The position numbers and the translations under genes were made by a program. The notes beneath the pieces are model-generated. The model was not told where the DNA came from, made no database searches, and saw only the letters and a list, made by a program, of their open reading frames with translations. This document shows positions 1-5,250 of a DNA stretch of 8,707 nt, one piece after another (positions within the stretch are counted from its first letter, which is position 1; every line of letters begins with the position of its first letter). This stretch comes from an uncultured Eubacteriales bacterium (lineage in GTDB: Bacteria > Bacillota > Clostridia > Oscillospirales > Oscillospiraceae), in NCBI GenBank assembly GCA_902461475.1, contig CABPXX010000039.1, positions 1 to 8,707 on the forward strand, given 5' to 3'.

Positions 1-672
1 ATCCCTTCCTCCGGATCCTATCAGATCGTCGCCGGGGAGCGCCGCTGGCGGGCCGCCAAGCAGGCGGGCCTCAGCGAGGTGCCGGTGGTCATCATCGAGG
101 CCGACGACCGCAAGGTCATGGAACTGGGCCTCATTGAGAACCTCCAGCGGGAGGACCTGAACCCCATGGAAGAAGCGGAGGGGTATCTGGTGCTGCTCAC
201 CGACTACGGCCTGACCCAGGAGGAGGTGGCCCGGCGGATGGGCAAGTCCCGTCCCGCCATCGCCAACGCCCTGCGCCTCACCTCCCTCCCCCCAGCCGTC
301 CGGGAACAGCTGGCCCAGGGCATCCTGTCCGCCGGACATGGCCGGGCGGTGCTCATGGTGGAGGGCGAGCAGGCCCAGACTGCCTTTGGCGCCTGGATTG
401 CCGAACAGGGACTGTCGGTGCGTCAGGCGGAGGCCGCCGCCAAGCATTTCACCCTGGAGCCCAAGGTAAAGAAGGAGAAGCCCACCAACGAAAACCAGAT
501 GTATATCGACCAGGCCCAGCAGCAGCTGGCCAGCCATCTGGGCCGCAAGGTGAAGATCACCAACGGCAAGAAGAAGGGCCGTCTGGAGCTGGAGTTCTAC
601 AATGTGGACGATCTGAACAACCTGCTGGAGCAGCTCCAGCAGCTGCCCCACATGGAGCACACCCAGGAGTAA
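1..672 (+). CDS. parB: ParB/Spo0J-family chromosome-partitioning protein (5' end cut off by window)
   Basis: ParB proteins bind parS sites near the origin, use CTP to clamp and spread on DNA, and work with a ParA ATPase to segregate chromosomes. The frame is open from base 1 and 223 residues are visible. The first visible residues include the CTP-binding motif GERRWRA (visible residues 12-18). They continue into ENLQREDLNPMEEAEGY (46-62), typical of the ParB N-terminal domain. A helix-turn-helix spans about 71-93 (LTQEEVARRMGKSRPAIANA), followed by the family motif SAGHGRA. The lysine-rich linker and the C-terminal dimerisation segment (LELEFYNVDDLNNLLEQL) complete the protein. The GTG at 79 is internal, because conserved sequence lies upstream of it. 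Noc, a ParB paralogue, cannot be excluded without the N-terminus. No parA is visible beside it. Arginine is often CGG, unlike the synthetase genes downstream. Confidence 0.93.
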   Translation: MPSSGSYQIVAGERRWRAAKQAGLSEVPVVIIEADDRKVMELGLIENLQREDLNPMEEAEGYLVLLTDYGLTQEEVARRMGKSRPAIANALRLTSLPPAVREQLAQGILSAGHGRAVLMVEGEQAQTAFGAWIAEQGLSVRQAEAAAKHFTLEPKVKKEKPTNENQMYIDQAQQQLASHLGRKVKITNGKKKGRLELEFYNVDDLNNLLEQLQQLPHMEHTQE

Positions 673-686
673 TACCAGCCCAAACG

Positions 687-758
687 CCTCCCTTGTGCAA
701 AGGGAGGTGGCACGGCTTCTCCTGGGCGCGCGGAAAAAAGGCGGGGACGGAGGGATTG
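687..758 (+). repeat. Two-hairpin intergenic repeat, copy A (type 1, second hairpin altered)
   Basis: A perfect 8-bp stem (687-694 with 700-707, loop GTGCA) is followed by TGGCACGGC and, at 746-758, the conserved tail GACGGAGGGATTG. The reverse complement of copy C (3640-3692) has the same first stem, the same TGGCACGGC and the same tail. In copy A, however, about 30 bases (717-746) replace the second arm of hairpin 2. The element has no T-run and is not a standard terminator for parB. Its tail faces copy B, with GAGGGATTG opposed by CAACCCCTC, so A and B together form an imperfect inverted pair. Confidence 0.75.
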
Positions 759-776
759 TCTGCTGCACGGACACGT

Positions 777-826
777 CAACCCCTCAGTCAGCCTAGCAGC
801 TGACAGCTCCCCTTACACAGGGGAGC
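777..826 (-). repeat. Two-hairpin intergenic repeat, copy B (type 2, reverse orientation)
   Basis: Read on the minus strand, this is GCTCCCCT-GTGTA-AGGGGAGC (826-806), one T, then the stem GTCAGC/GCTGAC (804-799 with 792-787), then TGAGGGGTTG. It is the same architecture as copy D at 8510-8559. One base pair of the first stem is changed on both sides relative to copy D (T-A in D, C-G in B), so pairing is preserved. Copies A and B fill most of the 200-base gap between parB and serS. I see no convincing promoter in that gap. Confidence 0.75.
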
Positions 827-872
827 CTTCCAGCTTTCTCAAAATACACCTGACAAAGGAGAAAAAGAGACC

Positions 873-2174
873 ATGTTAGACATTAAGTTTATCCGGGAAA
901 ACCCCGACGTTGTCAAAGAGAACATCAAGAAGAAGTTCCAGGACGCCAAGCTGCCCCTGGTGGACCAGGTCATCGAGCTGGACCGCCAGAACCGGGACGC
1001 CATGACCGAGGCCAACAACCTGCGGGCCTCCCGCAACTCCCTGTCCAAGCAGATCGGCATGCTCATGGGCCAGGCCAAGAAGGCCCCCTCCAAGCTGGAG
1101 GAGGCCGAGGCCGTCAAGGCCCAGGTGAAGGCCAACGCCGACCGCCTGGCCGAGCTGGAGGAACTGGAGGGCAAGCTGGCGGTGGAGATTCGCTCCATCC
1201 TGCTGAAGATTCCCAACATCATTGACCCCTCCGTGCCCATCGGCGAGAGCGACGAGTTCAATGTGGAGGTGGAGCGGTTCGGCGAGCCCGCCACCCCCGA
1301 CTTCGAGGTGCCCTACCACACCGCCATCATGGAGTCCTTTGACGGCATTGACCTGGACTCCGCTGGCCGTGTGTCCGGCAACGGCTTCTATTACCTCATG
1401 GGCGACATTGCCCGCCTGCACTCCGCTGTGCTGGCCTACGCCCGGGACTTCATGATCAACAAGGGCTTCACCTACTGCGTGCCTCCCTTCATGATCCACG
1501 GCAACGTGGTGGAGGGCGTCATGAGCCAGACCGAGATGGACGCCATGATGTACAAGATTGAGGGCGAGGACCTATACCTCATCGGCACCAGCGAGCACTC
1601 CATGATTGGCAAGTTCATCGACCAGATCATCCCTGAGTCCTCCCTGCCCTACACCCTCACCTCCTACTCCCCCTGCTTCCGCAAGGAGAAGGGCGCCCAC
1701 GGCATTGAGGAGCGCGGCGTGTACCGCATCCATCAGTTTGAGAAGCAGGAGATGGTGGTGGTGTGCAAGCCCGAGGAGTCCATGGAGTGGTACGAGAAGA
1801 TGTGGCGCTACTCCGTGGAGCTGTTCCGCTCTCTGGACATCCCCGTCCGTCAGCTGGAGTGCTGCTCCGGCGACCTGGCCGACCTGAAGGTGAAGTCCTG
1901 TGACATTGAGGCCTGGTCTCCCCGTCAGCAGAAGTACTTCGAGGTGTGCTCCTGCTCCAACCTGGGCGACGCTCAGGCCCGCCGCCTGAAGATGCGGGTC
2001 AAGGGTGAGAACGGCATGTACCTGCCCCACACCCTGAACAACACCGTGGTAGCTCCTCCCCGTATGCTCATTGCCTTCCTGGAGAACAACCTCCAGGCCG
2101 ACGGCTCCGTCACCATCCCCGCGCCTCTGCGCCCCTACATGGGCGGCCAGACCGTGCTCACCCCCAAGCACTGA
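873..2174 (+). CDS. serS: Seryl-tRNA synthetase (archaeal-like subtype)
   Basis: This cytoplasmic class II synthetase charges tRNA-Ser (and tRNA-Sec) with serine. At 433 residues it has normal length. Residues 1 to about 110 form the long helical hairpin that grips the tRNA variable arm. The catalytic core follows, with the serine-binding loop GTSEHSMIGKF (238-248), motif 2 FRKEKGAHGIEERG (269-282, with Arg270) and motif 3 NNTVVAPPRMLIAFLEN (with Arg397), ending LRPYMGG. The ATG is preceded by AAAGGAG at 856-862. Usual bacterial SerRS has a TAEVPL-type loop, FRSEAG.AGRDTRG and NGSGLAVGRT. The versions here (TSEH, FRKE.GAHG, NNT..APPR) resemble archaeal and second-copy bacterial SerRS. The identification is secure; the subtype placement is from memory of family sequences. 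No T-box leader was found upstream. Confidence 0.97.
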   Translation: MLDIKFIRENPDVVKENIKKKFQDAKLPLVDQVIELDRQNRDAMTEANNLRASRNSLSKQIGMLMGQAKKAPSKLEEAEAVKAQVKANADRLAELEELEGKLAVEIRSILLKIPNIIDPSVPIGESDEFNVEVERFGEPATPDFEVPYHTAIMESFDGIDLDSAGRVSGNGFYYLMGDIARLHSAVLAYARDFMINKGFTYCVPPFMIHGNVVEGVMSQTEMDAMMYKIEGEDLYLIGTSEHSMIGKFIDQIIPESSLPYTLTSYSPCFRKEKGAHGIEERGVYRIHQFEKQEMVVVCKPEESMEWYEKMWRYSVELFRSLDIPVRQLECCSGDLADLKVKSCDIEAWSPRQQKYFEVCSCSNLGDAQARRLKMRVKGENGMYLPHTLNNTVVAPPRMLIAFLENNLQADGSVTIPAPLRPYMGGQTVLTPKH

Positions 2175-2197
2175 GATACCATACGAGGTAAATACAG

Positions 2198-2581
2198 ATG
2201 AAAGCCTTTATTCGGGAATTCAAGACCTTCTTGAACCGGGGCAACGTGCTGGACCTGGCGGTGGGCGTCATCATCGGCGGCGCCTTCAAGTCCATCACCG
2301 ACTCCCTCACCAACGACATCCTCATGCCCCTGCTGGGGCTGCTGGTCAATCGGGTGTCCTTCTCCGATCTGACCCTCACCCTGGGCTCCGCCACCATCGC
2401 CTATGGCAGCTTTATTGAGGCGGTGCTCAACTTCATCATCATGGCCTTCGCCGTATTCTGCCTGGTGAAAGGCTTCAACCGCCTCCACCGGAAAAAGGAG
2501 GAGGCCGCCCCCGCTCCCAAGCCCTCCAAGGAGGAACTGCTGCTCACCGAGATCCGCGATCTGCTGAAGGAGGGCAAGTAA
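2198..2581 (+). CDS. mscL: Large-conductance mechanosensitive channel MscL
   Basis: MscL is a homopentameric inner-membrane channel that opens under membrane tension and releases solutes on hypo-osmotic shock. At 127 residues it is close to the E. coli protein (136). It has the amphipathic N-terminal helix, then the signature RGNVLDLAVGVIIGGAF at about 14-30, which begins the pore-lining TM1. A conserved NDILMPLLGLL follows, then a short external loop, TM2 at about 68-90, and the charged cytoplasmic tail NRLHRKKEE ending LLLTEIRDLLKEGK, almost as in E. coli. The start lies 23 bases after serS and has a modest GAGGT site at 2185-2189. It may be transcribed with serS, since no terminator lies between them. 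Its last codons carry the ribosome binding site of the next gene. Confidence 0.97.
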   Translation: MKAFIREFKTFLNRGNVLDLAVGVIIGGAFKSITDSLTNDILMPLLGLLVNRVSFSDLTLTLGSATIAYGSFIEAVLNFIIMAFAVFCLVKGFNRLHRKKEEAAPAPKPSKEELLLTEIRDLLKEGK

Positions 2582-2583
2582 TG
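2567..2583 (+). promoter_or_regulatory. Ribosome binding site and TAATG stop-start junction of mscL and the next gene
   Basis: AAGGAGG at 2567-2573 lies within the last codons of mscL. The mscL stop TAA (2579-2581) shares its last A with the ATG at 2581. The arrangement suggests translational coupling and fixes the start of the downstream gene. Confidence 0.8.
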
Positions 2584-2907
2584 GAGGAGCAAGAACCGAG
2601 CTACACCCCCGCCTCCTTTGAAAAGCGGGTGGCGGCCTGGATTGGCATTGGGTACATGCTCATGCTCATTGCCCTCATCACCTACACCATCGCCACCGCC
2701 CGCACCCTCCCCGGCACCGCCCCCCTGCTGGTGGTGCCCGTGGGAATTGGCGTGCCCTTCATCGCCGTCCACCGCCAGCGCCAGGGCACGGCCCCCGGCG
2801 GCCTGGTGGGCACCATTCTCATCTGTGTGGTGTGCCTGGTGGCGGTGGTGCTGGGGCTTTGGCTGGGCGTGCCCGCCCTCATCGCCAACGTCACCACACC
2901 CCTGTAA
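2581..2907 (+). CDS. Small three-helix membrane protein of unknown function
   Basis: I do not recognise a named family. The 108-residue product begins with a polar stretch of about 17 residues (MEEQEPSYTPASFEKRVA). Three hydrophobic segments follow, at about 18-38, 48-63 and 75-101. A basic loop, HRQRQ (64-68), lies between the second and third helices and, by the positive-inside rule, probably faces the cytoplasm. There is no signal-peptide cleavage site and no catalytic-looking motif. The gene overlaps the mscL stop codon by one base, with its Shine-Dalgarno inside mscL, and ends 12 bases before rsmG. It is therefore almost certainly co-translated with MscL. A role linked to the envelope is an inference from that coupling only. 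Codon use matches the neighbours, so it is probably a real gene. Confidence 0.82.
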   Translation: MEEQEPSYTPASFEKRVAAWIGIGYMLMLIALITYTIATARTLPGTAPLLVVPVGIGVPFIAVHRQRQGTAPGGLVGTILICVVCLVAVVLGLWLGVPALIANVTTPL

Positions 2908-2919
2908 AGGAGCACGCCC

Positions 2920-3630
2920 ATGGAATCTCTCATTTCCACCGGCCTTGCCCAGCTGGACCTCCCCGCCTACCCGGCGGATGCAGCGCCAAAGCTGGCAAAG
3001 TATGGCAATTTATTAATTGAACAAAATCAGGTGATGAACCTCACCGCCATCACCCAGCCCTTTGACGTGGCCACGCTGCACATGCTGGACTGTGCGCCCC
3101 TTTTAAACTGCGGGCGGCTGGAGCATGCCAAGCTCATTGACGTGGGCACCGGGGCGGGCTTCCCCGGCATGGTGCTGAAAATTCTCTGCCCTACCCTGTC
3201 TCTCACCCTGCTGGACGGGCTGCAAAAGCGGCTTTCCTGGCTGGAGACGGTGGCGGAGGAGCTGGAGCTGGAGGGGGTCACCACCCTCCACGCCCGGGCC
3301 GAGGAGGCGGGGCAAGACCCGGATCTCCGGGAGCAGTTTGACTTTGCCACCGCCCGGGCGGTGGCGGACCTGGGTCTTCTGTGCGAGATGTGCCTGCCCT
3401 TTGTAAAGGTGGGCGGGCGTTTCCTGGCCATGAAGGGCCCGGAGTGCCAGGAGGAGCTGGACCGGGCGGCCAAAGCCATCCCCACCCTGGGCGGCGTGCT
3501 CAAGGGCTGCTACGACTACCGGATTCCCCACACGGACATCACCCACCGGGTGGTGGTGGTGGAGAAGGTGGCCCCCTGCCCCGCCAAGTATCCCCGGCGT
3601 TGGGCGAAGATGCAGAAAGCACCGCTGTAA
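2920..3630 (+). CDS. rsmG: 16S rRNA (guanine-527-N7)-methyltransferase RsmG (GidB)
   Basis: RsmG uses S-adenosylmethionine to methylate N7 of G527 in the 530 loop of 16S rRNA. Loss of the enzyme gives low-level streptomycin resistance in several bacteria. The 236-residue length fits the Firmicute family. The N-terminal motif LLIEQNQVMNLTAI is present. The SAM-binding motif I, IDVGTGAGFPGMVLKI, starts near residue 73, and the later core motif is ATARAVADLGLLCE followed by VKVGGRFLAMKG. The start is supported by AAAGGAG at 2907-2913, which overlaps the stop of the preceding gene. In many Firmicutes rsmG sits beside mnmG and the noc/parA/parB genes. Here it is about 2.2 kb from parB, with serS, mscL and the small membrane gene in between. 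A short AT-rich patch at about 3001-3030 encodes the conserved NQ..NLT region and is not evidence of transfer. Confidence 0.96.
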   Translation: MESLISTGLAQLDLPAYPADAAPKLAKYGNLLIEQNQVMNLTAITQPFDVATLHMLDCAPLLNCGRLEHAKLIDVGTGAGFPGMVLKILCPTLSLTLLDGLQKRLSWLETVAEELELEGVTTLHARAEEAGQDPDLREQFDFATARAVADLGLLCEMCLPFVKVGGRFLAMKGPECQEELDRAAKAIPTLGGVLKGCYDYRIPHTDITHRVVVVEKVAPCPAKYPRRWAKMQKAPL

Positions 3631-3639
3631 CGACAAAGT

Positions 3640-3692
3640 CAATCCCTCCGTCACGGCCCTTGGCCGTGCCACCTCCCTTTGCACAAGGGAGG
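3640..3692 (-). repeat. Two-hairpin intergenic repeat, copy C (type 1, intact, reverse orientation)
   Basis: Read on the minus strand, an 8-bp stem CCTCCCTT/AAGGGAGG (3692-3672, loop GTGCA) is followed by TGG and a perfect 7-bp stem CACGGCC/GGCCGTG (3668-3652, loop AAG). The tail ACGGAGGGATTG comes last. It has the type-1 sequence of copy A but with hairpin 2 intact. It lies just after rsmG and about 60 bases before the promoter of the minD-mgsA unit. Confidence 0.8.
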
Positions 3693-3751
3693 CTTTGAGG
3701 TGCAGCGCACCCCAGGAAGCTGCACTTTCATTCAATTTGTTTACAAAAAAC

Positions 3752-3780
3752 TTGCGGTATCAGACAATTCATGATATGAT
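3752..3780 (+). promoter_or_regulatory. Sigma-A-type promoter of the minD-mgsA unit
   Basis: A -35 box TTGCGG (3752-3757) and a -10 box TATGAT (3775-3780) are separated by 17 bases, in an AT-rich island that stands out in this GC-rich DNA. Transcription would start near 3787. A strong GGAGGAGG site at 3792-3799 precedes the ATG at 3807. An overlapping TTTACA at 3740-3745 is spaced too far from the -10 box to be the partner. Confidence 0.7.
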
Positions 3781-3806
3781 TTTCTTGTTGTGGAGGAGGC
3801 TAAGGC

Positions 3807-4541
3807 ATGGGAACATCGGTAATGGTCACATCTGGAAAGGGCGGAACGGGTAAAACCGCCCTCACTGCCGGCGTCGCCTCATGTCTGGCCGCCTTAGGCC
3901 GTCGGGTGCTGTGCATTGACGTGGACGTGGGTCTGCGCAATCTGGACATTGCCCTGGGCATGTCCGACCGGGCCGTGATGGACTTCTCCGATGTGATGGA
4001 GCATCGCTGTCCCCTGCTCACCGCAGCGGCAGAGCACCCCAAAATTCGAGGCCTCTTTCTCCTCACCGCCCCCCTGTCCCTCATCAATCTGGATTTGAAG
4101 GGCTTCCGGGACGTGATCGACGAGGCCCGGGACTACTACGATTTCATCTTTCTGGACTCTCCGGCAGGACTGGGGGACGGGTTCCAGCTGGCCATGTACG
4201 CCGCGGATCGTGCCATTGTGGTCTCTGCCACCGAGCCCGCCGCCCTGCGGGATGCCCAGCGGGCGGTGACCAAGCTCATGGGCCAGATTGAGGATATCCA
4301 TCTGGTGGTCAACCGAGTAGAGCCCCGCATGATCGGCAAGCTGCGCACCACCATTGATGTCGCCATGGACACCGCCGGACTGCCCCTGTTGGGCATGGTG
4401 CCGGAGGACCCCCAAGTTACCCTGGCGGCGGCTCAGAGTGTCCCTCTGGTGTTGAAGACCTACAAGGGCGCTGCACCAGCTTATCTCAATATTGCCAAAC
4501 GCCTGCTTGGCCAGCGGGTGCCCTTGTTGCACATCCGCTGA
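3807..4541 (+). CDS. minD: MinD-like ParA/MinD-family ATPase without membrane-targeting helix
   Basis: MinD ATPases dimerise on ATP, bind the membrane and recruit the division inhibitor MinC. The deviant Walker A motif GKGGTGKT has both Lys11 and Lys16. The motif IDVDVGLRNLD has Asp38 and Asp40, and the switch II/Walker B motif is LDSPAG with Asp117. These are placed as in E. coli MinD, and GLRNLD points to MinD rather than ParA. Late family features (LPLLGMVPED, NIAKRLLGQRVPL) are also present. The protein stops at residue 244, just after that last motif. The roughly 20 extra residues that carry the amphipathic membrane-targeting sequence in MinD (about 265-270 residues) are absent. No such sequence appears in the other frames before mgsA. 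No minC or minE is nearby. The ATPase fold is secure; a Min-system role is uncertain. Confidence 0.85.
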   Translation: MGTSVMVTSGKGGTGKTALTAGVASCLAALGRRVLCIDVDVGLRNLDIALGMSDRAVMDFSDVMEHRCPLLTAAAEHPKIRGLFLLTAPLSLINLDLKGFRDVIDEARDYYDFIFLDSPAGLGDGFQLAMYAADRAIVVSATEPAALRDAQRAVTKLMGQIEDIHLVVNRVEPRMIGKLRTTIDVAMDTAGLPLLGMVPEDPQVTLAAAQSVPLVLKTYKGAAPAYLNIAKRLLGQRVPLLHIR

Positions 4542-4567
4542 GCCCCCACAAGAAAGGACGGATTCCC

Positions 4568-4981
4568 ATGAACATTGCTCTGATGAGTCACGACAACAAA
4601 AAGGAGCTGATGGTGCAGTTCTGCATCGCCTACTGCGGCATTCTCTCCAAACATACCGTGTGCGCCACTAGCCGCACCGGCCGCCTGGTGGCAGAGGCCA
4701 CCGGACTGCCCGTCCAGCTGTTTATGGCCCATGCTCACGGCGGCGCCCAACAGATCGGCGCCCGCATCGCCTACAACGAAATTGACATGGTGCTGTTTTT
4801 CAATGACCCCAATGCGGAGGATCTGGACCAGGACCTGCACTATATCACCCGCCTGTGCGACCAGAACAATGTGCCCATTGCCACCAACGCCGCCACCGCT
4901 GAGATGCTCATCCACGGCTTGGCCCGGGGCGACCTGAACTGGCGTGAGCTCATTAAGCCCTCCACCCCCCTGAAAGTTTAA
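4568..4981 (+). CDS. mgsA: Methylglyoxal synthase homologue lacking the catalytic base
   Basis: Methylglyoxal synthase converts dihydroxyacetone phosphate to methylglyoxal and phosphate. The 137-residue length, the N-terminus MNIALMSHDNKKELMVQF, GARIAYNEID, FFNDP and VPIATNAATAEMLIHGL place this protein firmly in the family. His8, Lys12, Asp80 and Asp89 match E. coli His19, Lys23, Asp91 and Asp101. However, the GGDQQ motif reads GGAQQ, so the catalytic base Asp71 is Ala60. The phosphate-binding GTTG reads SRTG, the SGP of SGPMGG reads AHA, and the HDPD/HEPD motif reads LDQD. It is therefore probably inactive or altered as a methylglyoxal synthase, although the frame is intact and codon use is normal. 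It starts 26 bases after minD, with AAAGGA at 4552-4557. It is probably co-transcribed with minD and is followed by a terminator. The symbol reflects homology only. Confidence 0.9.
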   Translation: MNIALMSHDNKKELMVQFCIAYCGILSKHTVCATSRTGRLVAEATGLPVQLFMAHAHGGAQQIGARIAYNEIDMVLFFNDPNAEDLDQDLHYITRLCDQNNVPIATNAATAEMLIHGLARGDLNWRELIKPSTPLKV

Positions 4982-4985
4982 ACCT

Positions 4986-5025
4986 TCTGTGGAAAAGGCC
5001 GAATGCCTTTTCCACAGAGTCTTTT
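4986..5025 (+). terminator. Rho-independent terminator after mgsA
   Basis: A perfect 14-bp stem (4986-4999 with 5005-5018, loop CGAAT) begins five bases after the mgsA stop and is followed by the T-rich tract TCTTTT. It would end the transcript that starts near 3787, making minD-mgsA a closed two-gene unit. Confidence 0.85.
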
Positions 5026-5028
5026 GCA

Positions 5029-5160
5029 CCCTGCTGCGCGCAAAGTTCGGCCGCCAACACCGCGGCCGAATTCACACTTGCAGGGCGAGAAGTATGTTCT
5101 CCCGTGCGCATGTCCCGGGAGAACATGGATTTCAATTTCTTCGCAGCCGAAGGCTGCGAA
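5029..5160 (+). other. Run of perfect hairpins upstream of hisS
   Basis: Three perfect inverted repeats follow one another: 5046-5053 with 5063-5070 (8 bp), 5094-5104 with 5116-5126 (11 bp) and 5140-5148 with 5152-5160 (9 bp, loop GAA). The first is enclosed by CCCTGC (5029-5034) and GCAGGG (5079-5084), which could form an outer stem. Stem sequences differ from one another and from the repeats of copies A-D. I find no convincing gene here. The region could be an RNA leader of hisS, a small RNA, or a non-autonomous repeat element; the sequence alone does not decide. Confidence 0.6.
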
Positions 5161-5184
5161 CTCTGCGAGGCCTTTGGAACGTCT

Positions 5185-5216
5185 GAGGTGTTGCCCAGGC
5201 AACACCTCTTTCCTTT
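5185..5216 (+). terminator. Terminator-like hairpin just before hisS (possible attenuator)
   Basis: GAGGTGTTGCC (5185-5195) pairs perfectly with GGCAACACCTC (5198-5208), and the pyrimidine tract TTTCCTTT follows. The T-run is broken, so termination may be weak or conditional. It ends about 42 bases before the hisS ATG. No T-box sequence accompanies it, and I did not find a clear competing antiterminator pairing. Confidence 0.5.
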
Positions 5217-5233
5217 GTCTCCCATTCTAGCTG

Positions 5234-5240
5234 TAAGGAG
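5234..5240 (+). promoter_or_regulatory. Ribosome binding site that fixes the hisS start
   Basis: TAAGGAG lies 10 bases before the ATG at 5251. The frame stays open upstream to 5104, but that stretch runs through the hairpins and encodes nothing resembling a HisRS N-terminus, so 5251 is the supported start. Confidence 0.85.
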
Positions 5241-5250
5241 TCCGATTCAC

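Noticed and set aside
79..81. GTG as the parB start
   Set aside because: The frame is open to base 1, and the upstream codons encode the conserved GERRWRA motif, so the real start lies before the window.
706..716. GGTGGCACGGC ahead of serS, similar to the T-box core
   Set aside because: It is part of repeat copy A and recurs in copy C, in the opposite orientation, after rsmG. The ACCGCG half is not intact, and no specifier stem or terminator follows it.
5054..5065. ACCGCG before hisS as a T-box fragment
   Set aside because: The preceding bases are CAAC instead of TGGN, and the sequence is fully accounted for by a symmetrical hairpin (5046-5070).
5029..5216. CRISPR array or tandem repeat
   Set aside because: The hairpins have different sequences and lengths, with no constant repeat unit or regular spacing.
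5104..5250. In-frame 49-codon upstream extension of hisS
   Set aside because: It runs through three hairpins, lacks a proper ribosome binding site and has no HisRS-like sequence. The ATG at 5251 has TAAGGAG at the right distance.
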